DNA from: Microthrixaceae bacterium
Lineage (GTDB): Bacteria > Actinomycetota > Acidimicrobiia > Acidimicrobiales > Acidimicrobilacustridaceae
Direction: 5' to 3'
Length of the DNA: 64,000 bases
NCBI GenBank assembly: GCA_947446975.1
Contig: CANFHM010000001.1
Location: 62,001 to 126,000, forward strand
How positions within the stretch are numbered: the first letter of the stretch is position 1; every line of letters starts with the position of its first letter. Below are positions 17,714 to 25,034 of the stretch, piece after piece. The notes beneath the pieces were generated by a model, which saw only the letters and a program-made list of their open reading frames with translations, searched no databases and was not told the origin of the DNA. A program made the translations under genes and the position numbers.

Positions 17714-19507
17714 ATGTCCGGAAACACCACCAACCAGAAGCTCATCGCCTGGGTCGAGCAGTGGCGCGAGATCCTGCAGCCCGATGACGTCTACTGGTGC
17801 GATGGTTCGGCCGAGGAGTACGAGCGTCTCTGCAACGAGCTCGTCGCCGCCGGCACCTTCCGCACGCTGAACGAGGCCAAGCGCCCCAACAGCTACCTGG
17901 CCCTCTCCGATCCGGGCGACGTCGCCCGCGTCGAGGACCGCACCTACATCTGCTCCGAGCGCGAGATCGATGCCGGCCCGACCAACAACTGGCGGGAGCC
18001 CGCCGAGATGCGCGCCGAGCTCACCGGGCTCTACACCGGCGCCATGAAGGGCCGCACCATGTATGTGGTGCCGTTCTCGATGGGTCCGCTCGGCTCCCCC
18101 ATCGCCCACATCGGCGTGCAGCTCTCGGACTCCGCCTACGTGGCGGTCAACATGCGCATCATGACCCGCATGGGTCAGGGCGCGCTCGACGTGCTCGGCG
18201 ACGACGACTGGGTGCCCTGCGTGCACTCGGTCGGCATGCCGCTCGCCGAGGGTCAGGCCGATGTGCCGTGGCCCTGCGACGCCGAGAACAAGTACATCGT
18301 GCACTTCCCCGAGACCAGCGAGATCTGGTCCTACGGCTCGGGCTACGGCGGCAACGCCCTGCTCGGCAAGAAGTGCTTCGCCCTGCGCATCGCCTCCACC
18401 ATGGCCCGCGACAACGGCTGGATGGCCGAGCACATGCTCATCCTCGGTCTCACCTCGCCCGAGGGTGTCAAGAAGTACGTGGCCGCCGCCTTCCCCTCGG
18501 CCTGTGGCAAGACCAACATGGCCATGCTCATCCCCGCCCTTCCGGGCTGGAAGGTCGAGACCGTCGGTGACGACATCGCCTGGATGAAGTTCGGCGCTGA
18601 TGGTCGTCTGTACGCCATCAACCCGGAGGCCGGCTTCTTCGGCGTGGCTCCGGGCACCTCGGCCTCGTCCAACCTCAACGCCCTGCACTCGGTGGACGGC
18701 AACTCCATCTTCACCAACTGCGCCCTCACCGACGACGGCGATGTGTGGTGGGAGGATCTCACCGACGAGCCGCCGGCGCATCTCATCGACTGGAAGGGTC
18801 AGGACTGGACCCCTGCCTCCGGCACCCCCGCCGCCCATCCCAACGCCCGCTTCACCGCTCCGGCCGCGCAGTGCCCGTCCATCGCCCCCGAGTGGCAGGA
18901 CCCGGCCGGCGTGCCGATCTCGGCCATCCTCTTCGGCGGCCGCCGCGCCACCAACGTGCCGCTGGTGACCGAGGCCTACGACTGGCGCCAGGGTGTGTTC
19001 CTCGGCTCCATCATGAGCTCCGAGAAGACCGCCGCCGCCGCCGGCGTGGTCGGCGAACTCCGCTTCGATCCCTTCGCCATGCTCCCGTTCTGTGGCTACA
19101 ACATGGGCGACTACTTCAAGCACTGGCTCGAGATCGGTGAGGCCACCGACGCCGCCAACCTGCCCAAGCTGTTCTGGGTCAACTGGTTCCGCAAGAGCGA
19201 TGAGGGCAAGTTCCTGTGGCCGGGCTTCGGCGACAACTCCCGCGTGCTCAAGTGGATCGTCGATCGCCTCGAGGGCACGGCCGATGCCGTCGACACCGCC
19301 ATCGGCCGTGTGCCGGCCGCCGGTGCGCTCGACGTGAGCGGACTCGACATCGACGAGGCCACCATGGCCACGCTGCTGTCGGTCGACAACGCCGCCTGGG
19401 CCGCCGAGCTCCCGCAGATCGAGGCGCACTACGACTCGATCGGCACGCAGCTCCCGGCCGAGCTGCGCGACGAACTGCGCGAGCTCGAGAAGCGCCTCAC
19501 CGCCTGA
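17714..19507 (+). CDS. pckG: Phosphoenolpyruvate carboxykinase (GTP)
   Basis: A 597-residue GTP-dependent PEPCK, close to the usual 600, converting oxaloacetate to PEP for gluconeogenesis or anaplerosis. The kinase P-loop region [13 protein letters not shown] near residue 260 contains the reactive cysteine of GTP-type enzymes. Other family blocks are [20 protein letters not shown] and WVNWFRK. A GGAGG sits 4 nt before the ATG. The gene uses the strongest codon bias of the region, consistent with high expression. A strong hairpin follows its stop. Confidence 0.98.
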   Translation: MSGNTTNQKLIAWVEQWREILQPDDVYWCDGSAEEYERLCNELVAAGTFRTLNEAKRPNSYLALSDPGDVARVEDRTYICSEREIDAGPTNNWREPAEMRAELTGLYTGAMKGRTMYVVPFSMGPLGSPIAHIGVQLSDSAYVAVNMRIMTRMGQGALDVLGDDDWVPCVHSVGMPLAEGQADVPWPCDAENKYIVHFPETSEIWSYGSGYGGNALLGKKCFALRIASTMARDNGWMAEHMLILGLTSPEGVKKYVAAAFPSACGKTNMAMLIPALPGWKVETVGDDIAWMKFGADGRLYAINPEAGFFGVAPGTSASSNLNALHSVDGNSIFTNCALTDDGDVWWEDLTDEPPAHLIDWKGQDWTPASGTPAAHPNARFTAPAAQCPSIAPEWQDPAGVPISAILFGGRRATNVPLVTEAYDWRQGVFLGSIMSSEKTAAAAGVVGELRFDPFAMLPFCGYNMGDYFKHWLEIGEATDAANLPKLFWVNWFRKSDEGKFLWPGFGDNSRVLKWIVDRLEGTADAVDTAIGRVPAAGALDVSGLDIDEATMATLLSVDNAAWAAELPQIEAHYDSIGTQLPAELRDELRELEKRLTA

Positions 19508-19535
19508 ACCGACGCGGGTGATCTGAACTGATCGG

Positions 19536-19557
19536 GGGCGGGGCTCCGGCCCCGCCC
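19536..19557 (+). terminator. Strong GC hairpin after pckG
   Basis: GGGCGGGGC (19536-19544) and GCCCCGCCC (19549-19557) form a perfect 9-bp stem with a 4-nt loop between the convergent pckG and the membrane-protein gene. There is no long T-run, but this is usual in high-GC actinobacteria. Confidence 0.65.
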
Positions 19558-19600
19558 TCATCGCGCTCGGCCCCGACGCGTGCGGCCGGAAAGTGTCCCG

Positions 19601-19966
19601 TCAGACCCGACTGGCCACGAGCATGGCGCGGATGCCGAGGCCCATGATGAACAGACTGCCGAGTCCGTAGAGCAGGTACTTGTGCTTCTCCATCTGCTGT
19701 CGGTAGCTGTAGATCAGACCGACGGTGATGATGGCGACGAAGCCGTAGAACATGTGGAACTTGGGCGCAGCCAGGCCCTGACCGGCCACCATGCCCACAC
19801 CGAGCGCGACCTGCACGAAGATCGTGAGCTCGGCCGCCACGATGAACCACCACAGTGCGCGGGTGCGCAAGGGAGTGAGCCAGTTGGCCGCCAGTGCCCA
19901 GCACCCGGCGATGGCGTTGCTGAAGATGACGAACCAGGCCCAGGACTGGTGGAGCTCGAGCAGCAC
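19601..19966 (-). CDS. Four-helix membrane protein of unknown function
   Basis: A 121-residue integral membrane protein with four predicted helices: WAWFVIFSNAIAGCWALAAN, the ALWWFIVAAELTIF region, the FHMFYGFVAIITVGL region and the YLLYGLGSLFIMGLG region. A GTG at 19966 was chosen, 4 nt after the stop of the MhuD-like gene. Histidines occur near the membrane (LELHQSW, KFHMFYG) but no named family is recognised. Tight coupling to the heme-degrading-type monooxygenase gene suggests a shared role, perhaps in heme or redox chemistry, which is inference. Confidence 0.72.
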   Translation of the reverse strand: MLLELHQSWAWFVIFSNAIAGCWALAANWLTPLRTRALWWFIVAAELTIFVQVALGVGMVAGQGLAAPKFHMFYGFVAIITVGLIYSYRQQMEKHKYLLYGLGSLFIMGLGIRAMLVASRV

Positions 19967-19970
19967 GGGA

Positions 19971-20363
19971 TCAGTGCTTCGGGTCGGCGCTGACCACGGG
20001 CTCGTAGGACCAGATCTCGCTGGCCACACTCATCGGTCGCTGCGCACCCTCGCCCCCCGGATGACCGCCCGGATGACCACCGGGGTGACCGCCCGGATGA
20101 CCGCCCTGCGCCCCCGCTGCACCGGCAGTGCCGCGATGACCGTCGGCGAAGGCGGGCGAGGACACCCATGCGTCGAAGGCGGCCTCATCGCGCCAACGGG
20201 TGATGACCAGCCACTGGTCGCGGCCGTCGGTGGGCTTCAGCAGTTCGAAGCCCTCGAAGCCGTCCTGACCGTCGACGGCGCCGGCCCGCGCCGCGAAGCG
20301 ATGGGCGAGTTCGTCGCCGGCCTCGGCCGGCACGGTGATGGCGTTGATACGGATGATCGACAT
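19971..20363 (-). CDS. MhuD-like antibiotic biosynthesis monooxygenase-fold protein with His-rich insert
   Basis: A 130-residue ABM-fold protein. Its N-terminal part (MSIIRINAITVPAEAGDELA, then FAARAGAV, GFEGFELLKP, WLVITRW, AAFDAWVSSPAF) follows mycobacterial MhuD, which degrades heme. Asn7 and Trp66 fall at the same positions as in MhuD; the heme-ligand His75 may correspond to His76. Between the last helix and the final strand is an insert with four GGHP units (residues 87-102), absent from MhuD as I know it. Start ATG at 20363 chosen by that alignment; an ATG 9 nt upstream is possible. It precedes a small membrane protein gene. Confidence 0.75.
   Translation of the reverse strand: MSIIRINAITVPAEAGDELAHRFAARAGAVDGQDGFEGFELLKPTDGRDQWLVITRWRDEAAFDAWVSSPAFADGHRGTAGAAGAQGGHPGGHPGGHPGGHPGGEGAQRPMSVASEIWSYEPVVSADPKH
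20055..20104 (-). repeat. GGHP-coding tandem repeat
   Basis: Four 12-bp units encode Gly-Gly-His-Pro on the minus strand, with synonymous differences among the copies. They form a flexible His-containing insert in the MhuD-like protein. Confidence 0.7.
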
Positions 20364-20413
20364 GGGCAGCATCGTTGCCGCCCCATCACGACCGCGCCAG
20401 TCCGATGCCCTCG

Positions 20414-20419
20414 TAGACT
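20414..20419 (+). promoter_or_regulatory. -10 box of map (leaderless)
   Basis: TAGACT lies 9 nt before the ATG at 20429, which places the transcript start at about the start codon. Confidence 0.4.
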
Positions 20420-20428
20420 CCGGCCACC

Positions 20429-21355
20429 ATGTTGAAGGCCAACGATCCCTGCTGGTGCGGCAGCGGCACCAAGTACAAGCGCTGCCATCGCTCCCGTGAG
20501 CATCAGCTCGAGCCGGGCAACCTCAGCCCGTGGCGCACGGTACCGGCCGACATCCCCCGTCCCGATTACGCCGAGACCGGCGATCCGGTGCGTCGTCCCG
20601 AGTCCCGGGTGAAGTCCGCCGATGTGATCGAGCGCATGCGCCGGGCCGGTCGGGCCGCCGCCGAGGTGCTCGAGCTCGGTGCGGCCGCCATCGCCCCCGG
20701 AGTCACCACCGACGCCATCGATGCGATCGTGCATCAGGCCTACATCGATCGCGGTGGCTATCCGAGCACGCTCAACTACCGCGGCTATCCGAAGTCGCTG
20801 TGCACCTCGGTCAACGAGGTGATCTGTCACGGCATCCCCGACGACCGACCGCTGCGCGACGGCGACATCGTGAACCTCGATGTCACGATCTTCCTCGACG
20901 GCGTGCACGGCGACACCAACGCCACGTATCTCGTGGGTGCCGTCGACGACGCCTCGAAGCGACTCGTGGAGGTCACCCGCGAGTGCCTGGCCCGCGGCAT
21001 CGCCGCCGTGAAGCCCGGACGGCCGTTCTCCGACATCGGCCTGGCCATCGAGGAGCACGCCACCGCCAACCACTACGAGGTCGTGCGAGCGTTCGTGGGC
21101 CATGGCATCGGCGAGCAGTTCCACACCGATCTGCAGATCCCCCACTACTTCGAGCCCCGGTTCACCGCAGTGATGGAGACCGGCATGATCTTCACGATCG
21201 AGCCGATGATCTCGATGGGCACCGGTCAGCACCGGATCTGGTCCGATGACTGGACCGCCGTCACCGCCGACGGCAGCCGCACCGCCCAGTTCGAGCACAC
21301 CGTGCTGGTCACCGAGGACGGCGTCGAGATCCTCACCACCACCGGCCGCGACTGA
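20429..21355 (+). CDS. map: Type I methionine aminopeptidase with N-terminal SEC-C motif
   Basis: A 308-residue methionine aminopeptidase that removes initiator Met. The N-terminus carries a SEC-C zinc motif (CWCGSGTKYKRCH, residues 8-20), as in the longer bacterial MetAP that docks at the ribosome. The metal ligands are visible: two Asp in VNLDVTIFLDGVHGDTNATY, His in FVGHGIGEQFH, Glu in FTIEPM and Glu in FEHTVLV. A conserved substrate His precedes them in NEVICHGIP. It is upstream of a small hypothetical gene and an ABC exporter on the same strand. Confidence 0.97.
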   Translation: MLKANDPCWCGSGTKYKRCHRSREHQLEPGNLSPWRTVPADIPRPDYAETGDPVRRPESRVKSADVIERMRRAGRAAAEVLELGAAAIAPGVTTDAIDAIVHQAYIDRGGYPSTLNYRGYPKSLCTSVNEVICHGIPDDRPLRDGDIVNLDVTIFLDGVHGDTNATYLVGAVDDASKRLVEVTRECLARGIAAVKPGRPFSDIGLAIEEHATANHYEVVRAFVGHGIGEQFHTDLQIPHYFEPRFTAVMETGMIFTIEPMISMGTGQHRIWSDDWTAVTADGSRTAQFEHTVLVTEDGVEILTTTGRD

Positions 21356-21387
21356 CGCGCACCCGGCCCCCGACCACGAACCCGCCG

Positions 21388-21699
21388 ATGCGCCACGCCT
21401 CCTTCACCCTCGCCACGCTCGAGGTGGACGACCAGCCCCTGCGGCTGCTCACCGCCAGCCTCATGGTGGTGCGACGCCCCGATGTCGCCGCCCTCGACTG
21501 GGAGGTCGTGGCCACCACGCTGCCCGGCACCGCACTCGAACAGCGTCCGGTGGCACTGGTGATGACCGAGCTGCTCGACGGTCGACTCTTCCGCGGCGAT
21601 GCATTCGTCGTACGATCCGACGAGCAGCGCCATGTGTTCCGCGGCGGCGGAGGACTCCAGGGCCTGATCCCCACCGATGATCTCGAGGAACGACCATGA
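21388..21699 (+). CDS. Hypothetical protein upstream of an ABC exporter
   Basis: A 103-residue protein without recognised family, signal peptide or membrane helix. It alternates hydrophobic and charged residues as a small beta-rich domain (FTLATLEVDD, LRLLTASLMVV, EVVATTLPG, VALVMTELLDGRLFRGDA). Its stop overlaps the ATG of the ABC ATPase gene (ATGA), so it is translationally coupled to the exporter. No Shine-Dalgarno is seen and the start is uncertain. The gene may encode an accessory or sensor of the transporter, but nothing in the sequence shows this. Confidence 0.6.
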   Translation: MRHASFTLATLEVDDQPLRLLTASLMVVRRPDVAALDWEVVATTLPGTALEQRPVALVMTELLDGRLFRGDAFVVRSDEQRHVFRGGGGLQGLIPTDDLEERP

Positions 21700-22703
21700 C
21701 AGCGACCAGCGCGACCTCCCCCGCCGGCTCCGCCGATGAGGTGATCCGCACCGAGGGACTCACCAAGCGCTATCCGGGCGATGTGCTCGCCGTCGACGGG
21801 CTCGACCTCAGCGTGCAGCGCGGCGAGATCTTCGGCCTGCTCGGTCCGAACGGAGCCGGCAAGAGCACCACCGCCGGCATGCTCACCACACGGGTGATGC
21901 CCACGAGCGGCCGGGCATTCGTCGGAGGTGTCGATGTCGTCGCCCACCCCGCTCGGGCCAAGAAGCTCATCGGCGTGGTTCCGCAGACCAACACGCTCGA
22001 TCGCTCGCTGAACGTGTGGGAGAACCTCTACTACCACGGGCGGTTCTTCGGGATGTCGTCCCGGGACGCGAAGGCGGAGTCCACCCGGCTGCTCGAGCAG
22101 TTCCGTCTCTCGGAGCGGGCCAAGGCACCGGTGCTGGCCCTGTCGGGCGGCATGGCCCAGCGACTCATGGTGGCCCGTGCGGTCATGCATCGCCCGTCCA
22201 TCCTGTTCCTCGACGAACCCACTGCAGGGCTCGACCCGCAGAGCCGCATCGCCCTGTGGGAGATCCTCGGCGAACTGCACGGCGATGGTCAGACCATCCT
22301 GCTCACCACGCACTACATGGAGGAGGCCGACCAGCTCTGCAGTCGCCTCGCCATCATCGACCATGGCCGCATGCTGGCCCTCGACACCCCTGAGCAGCTG
22401 AAGCGTTCGGTCGGGGCCGACACCATCGTCACCATCAGCACCGGTGGGTCCACCGGCGGCGGCGATGCCGATCTCGATGCGTTCGGTGCCCGCCTCATGA
22501 CCAACATCGCCGGTGCCACGAGTGTGGCCAGCAGCGCCGGCTCGAGCACGGTCATCCTCGAGGTGCAGGGCGCCCGCGGCGTGCTGCCCGCGGTGGTCAC
22601 CCAGGCCGAGGACGCCGGGATCATCGTCACCGATCTGCGTCTCGAGGAACCCAGCCTCGAGACCGTCTTCATCAATCTCACCGGAAAGGACCTGCGCGAA
22701 TGA
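21696..22703 (+). CDS. ABC transporter ATP-binding protein (DrrA-like)
   Basis: A 335-residue ATPase of the daunorubicin-resistance/ABC-2 exporter type. Walker A GPNGAGKSTT is near residue 50, the signature reads LSGGMAQR, Walker B is ILFLDEPTAGLD, and the switch His follows in LLTTHYMEEAD. The C-terminal extension of about 90 residues matches DrrA-type proteins. It overlaps the permease start by 4 nt. Substrate unknown; family members export drugs, lipids or polysaccharides. Confidence 0.95.
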   Translation: MTATSATSPAGSADEVIRTEGLTKRYPGDVLAVDGLDLSVQRGEIFGLLGPNGAGKSTTAGMLTTRVMPTSGRAFVGGVDVVAHPARAKKLIGVVPQTNTLDRSLNVWENLYYHGRFFGMSSRDAKAESTRLLEQFRLSERAKAPVLALSGGMAQRLMVARAVMHRPSILFLDEPTAGLDPQSRIALWEILGELHGDGQTILLTTHYMEEADQLCSRLAIIDHGRMLALDTPEQLKRSVGADTIVTISTGGSTGGGDADLDAFGARLMTNIAGATSVASSAGSSTVILEVQGARGVLPAVVTQAEDAGIIVTDLRLEEPSLETVFINLTGKDLRE

Positions 22704-23539
22704 CCACCATCGATCAGGCCGCAGTCACCGCCGACCGAACCTCCACCCGCTCGGCCGCCGTCACGGCGTTCGGCGCGCTGCTGGCCCGCGATCTCCATGT
22801 GCTGCGCCTCAACCTGCGCGAGTTCCTCCCCCGGACGCTGCTGCAGCCGCTGCTGCTGGTGTTCGTGTTCGCCTACGTGTTCCCGAAGATCGGGCAGGGC
22901 GTCGGCGGCAGTGGCGCAGCCGCCTCCAACTTCTCCACCCTGCTCGTGGCCGGCGTGGTCGGTCTGGCCGTGCTGTTCCAGGGCATCCAGTCGGTGGCCC
23001 TGCCCCTCGTCACCGAGTTCGGCATCACCCGGGAGATCGAGGATCGCGTCCTCGCCCCGCTGCCCATCGAACTCGTCGCCATCGAGAAGATCGTGTCGGG
23101 CGCACTGCAGAGCCTCTTCTCGGCGATCATCGTGTTCCCGATCGCCCTGTTCGTGCCGGCCACCCCGGTGCATCTCGACGTGCACTGGCTCGTGCTGCTC
23201 ACGCTCACGCCGCTGGCCTGCATCATGTGCGGGGCGCTCGGGCTCATGTTCGGCACCGTGTTCAACCCGCGCACCATCCCCATGCTCTTCGGTGTGGTCG
23301 TGCTGCCCATCACGTTCCTCGGCTGCATCTACTACCCGTGGGCGGCGCTGGCCCCCATCCGTTGGCTGCAGATCGGCGTGCTGGCCAACCCGCTCGTGTA
23401 CGTCACCGAAGGGTTCCGGGCGGCGCTCACCAATGCGCCCACGATGTCGCTGTGGGCCGTCTACCCGATGCTCGTGGTGCTCACCGCCCTGTTCACCACC
23501 ATCGCCCTGCGCAACTTCCGCAAGCGAGTCATCGCCTAG
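22700..23539 (+). CDS. ABC-2 type transporter permease
   Basis: A 279-residue permease with six membrane segments, including LLQPLLLVFVFAYVFP, the LLVAGVVGLAVLFQGI region, the AIIVFPIALFV region, the LLTLTPLACIMCGALGLMFG region and YPMLVVLTALFTTIAL at the C-terminus. NFREFLPR-type amphipathic entry (LNLREFLPRTLLQP) is typical of the ABC-2 family. It is coupled to the ATPase gene and forms a complete exporter as a dimer of each subunit. The next gene starts 24 bp downstream and may be in the same transcript. Confidence 0.93.
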   Translation: MTTIDQAAVTADRTSTRSAAVTAFGALLARDLHVLRLNLREFLPRTLLQPLLLVFVFAYVFPKIGQGVGGSGAAASNFSTLLVAGVVGLAVLFQGIQSVALPLVTEFGITREIEDRVLAPLPIELVAIEKIVSGALQSLFSAIIVFPIALFVPATPVHLDVHWLVLLTLTPLACIMCGALGLMFGTVFNPRTIPMLFGVVVLPITFLGCIYYPWAALAPIRWLQIGVLANPLVYVTEGFRAALTNAPTMSLWAVYPMLVVLTALFTTIALRNFRKRVIA

Positions 23540-23563
23540 TCCCCACGAAGCGGAGAACGAGTC

Positions 23564-24769
23564 GTGCGGATCCTCATCACCAACAATCGACTCGCCACGA
23601 GGGCTGGCACGGAGAGCTACGTCGAGACGGTGATGGTCGCGCTCCGTCGACTCGGTCACGATGTCCTCGCGTACTCCCCCGGGTTGGGCGATGTCGCCCG
23701 CTCGTTGCGACACAACGGATTCGTGGTGCACGACGACCCATCGGAGTTGCCCCCGGGGATCGATGTCATCCACGGTCAGCACACGAACGCCGTCGCCATG
23801 GTGCGCCGATATCTGCCCTCGGTACCGCTCGTGTTCGTCTCGCATTCCTGGTTCATCCCGGCGGAGGATCCGTGCATCGACATCGGTCCGGCAGCACTCG
23901 TCGCGCTCAACGACAGGATCGAGGCACGCCTTCGGTCGATGGCGATGGCAACGTCGGTACCGGTCCATCGACTCCGGCAACCGATCGAGATCGGGTTCTT
24001 CGACGGTCAACGTCGACCACCTGCGGCCAGGCCCGAGACAGCGCTGCTCGTGTCTCGCAAGATCGCCGGCAGATTGGACTCGATCCGAATGGCATGCGAC
24101 CGCGCCGGCATCGAGCTGCGGACGCTGCGGGGGGAATCGGCTGACCCCCGACTCGAGATGGCGGCCGCCGACATCGTCATGGCCTCCGGCCGATCGGCGC
24201 TCGAGGCGATGTCGATGGCGAGACCGACGCTGCTCATCGACCAGACCGTCTGCGCCGGCTGGATCACCGAGGGCTCCTGGGCGCAGATCGAGGGGGACGG
24301 ATTCGGAACGGGGAATCCCGTCGATGCCGTCACCGATCTCGACGCCCTGCTGGCGATGTACTCGCCCGAGCTCGGAGTGCAGGCGAGGACGCTCGCGGTT
24401 CATCAGCACGCCGCCCAGGATCACGCCAGCGCGCTCGTCGAGATCTATCGCTCGGTGGCGCCGGCGCCACCCATCGAGGTGGTCGATCCACGGCTGCCGG
24501 GTCTCATCGGGGAGAACTGGTCCCAGGCCCTGGGCATGCAGCTGCTCCGTCGGTCGAACGCAGAGCTCCGGGCCGAGAACTGGGCCCTGCAGCGCCAGCT
24601 CGATCGACTCGATGACACCGTCGGCCGCAGCCCTCGGGTGGTCAGGAGCGGCTCGAATCGGCTCCGTTCGCGATTCTGGTCACGACTCGAGACCTCGCGG
24701 CCGGTGATGCGCATCATCTCCCTCGCGATGGCACTGCGCAGCGCGGCGGGCACGAGCCGCGGAACGTGA
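23564..24769 (+). CDS. GT-B glycosyltransferase-like protein with C-terminal coiled coil
   Basis: A 401-residue protein. Its N-terminus (ILITNNRLATRAGTESYVET) is the nucleotide-sugar/acceptor Rossmann entry of family-4-like glycosyltransferases, and GRSALEAMSMARPTLLID near residue 210 resembles the donor-binding motif of GT-B enzymes. The usual E-x7-E motif is degenerate, so activity is uncertain. Residues 330-365 form a charged coiled coil and the last 30 residues an amphipathic helix. GTG start, with GGAG 8 nt upstream. Codon choice looks less biased than in the flanking housekeeping genes, a possible sign of transfer. A repeat-peptide gene follows 57 bp later. Confidence 0.68.
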   Translation: MRILITNNRLATRAGTESYVETVMVALRRLGHDVLAYSPGLGDVARSLRHNGFVVHDDPSELPPGIDVIHGQHTNAVAMVRRYLPSVPLVFVSHSWFIPAEDPCIDIGPAALVALNDRIEARLRSMAMATSVPVHRLRQPIEIGFFDGQRRPPAARPETALLVSRKIAGRLDSIRMACDRAGIELRTLRGESADPRLEMAAADIVMASGRSALEAMSMARPTLLIDQTVCAGWITEGSWAQIEGDGFGTGNPVDAVTDLDALLAMYSPELGVQARTLAVHQHAAQDHASALVEIYRSVAPAPPIEVVDPRLPGLIGENWSQALGMQLLRRSNAELRAENWALQRQLDRLDDTVGRSPRVVRSGSNRLRSRFWSRLETSRPVMRIISLAMALRSAAGTSRGT

Positions 24770-24826
24770 CATCGTCGGGAGCACCGGGGCTAGCGTCTCC
24801 ATGTCCGAACTCCAAGGAGGCACATC

Positions 24827-24994
24827 ATGACTGGTCCCACCACCCCGCCCCGTATCGCCGGCCCGACCACGCCGCCGCGCATGGCGATCCCCGACACGCC
24901 CCCGCGCATGGCGATCCCCGTCACGCCGCCCCGCGTGGCCGGCCCGGCCGTACCGCCCCGCATGGCGATCCCCGTCACGCCACCGCGGATCTGA
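24827..24994 (+). CDS. Six-repeat Pro/Arg peptide (55 aa), possible peptide precursor
   Basis: A short gene with an excellent ribosome binding site (AAGGAGG, 24814-24820, about 6 nt from ATG). After a one-residue start it consists of six consecutive 9-residue units of the form (A/T)(G/I)Px(T/V)PPR(I/M/V), such as AGPTTPPRM and AIPVTPPRM. The PPR core is invariant in all six units while its codons differ at third positions (CCG/CCC/CCA, CGT/CGC/CGG), so selection has acted on the protein. No signal peptide or membrane helix. It lies between a glycosyltransferase-like gene and a convergent MurC-like ligase. I know no family of this kind. It could be a peptide precursor, a proline-rich antimicrobial or a structural repeat. 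Confidence 0.72.
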   Translation: MTGPTTPPRIAGPTTPPRMAIPDTPPRMAIPVTPPRVAGPAVPPRMAIPVTPPRI

Positions 24995-25001
24995 GTCGTT
25001 C

Positions 25002-25034
25002 GGTGCTCGGGCGGCTCAGAGCCGCTCGAGCACC
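25002..25034. terminator. Bidirectional hairpin terminator inside the Mur ligase 3' end
   Basis: GGTGCTCG (25002-25009) pairs with CGAGCACC (25027-25034) and GCGGCTC (25011-25017) with GAGCCGC (25019-25025), with one G-T wobble between. This near-perfect 33-nt palindrome encodes the last residues and stop of the Mur ligase and follows the repeat-peptide stop by 7 nt, so it probably terminates both. Confidence 0.7.

Noticed and set aside
17495-19561. Antisense frame of 688 codons opposite pckG
   Set aside because: Same GC-bias artefact; no ribosome binding site, no domain, and pckG on the + strand is unmistakable.
22313-24424. Antisense frame of 703 codons opposite the ABC exporter and glycosyltransferase genes
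   Set aside because: Spans two clear genes and an intergenic region, contains only compositionally biased residues, so it is a shadow.
24827-24994. Iteron or DNA-structural repeat instead of a gene
   Set aside because: The 27-bp units differ at many third codon positions while the encoded PPR core is invariant, which is not expected for a DNA-binding iteron.
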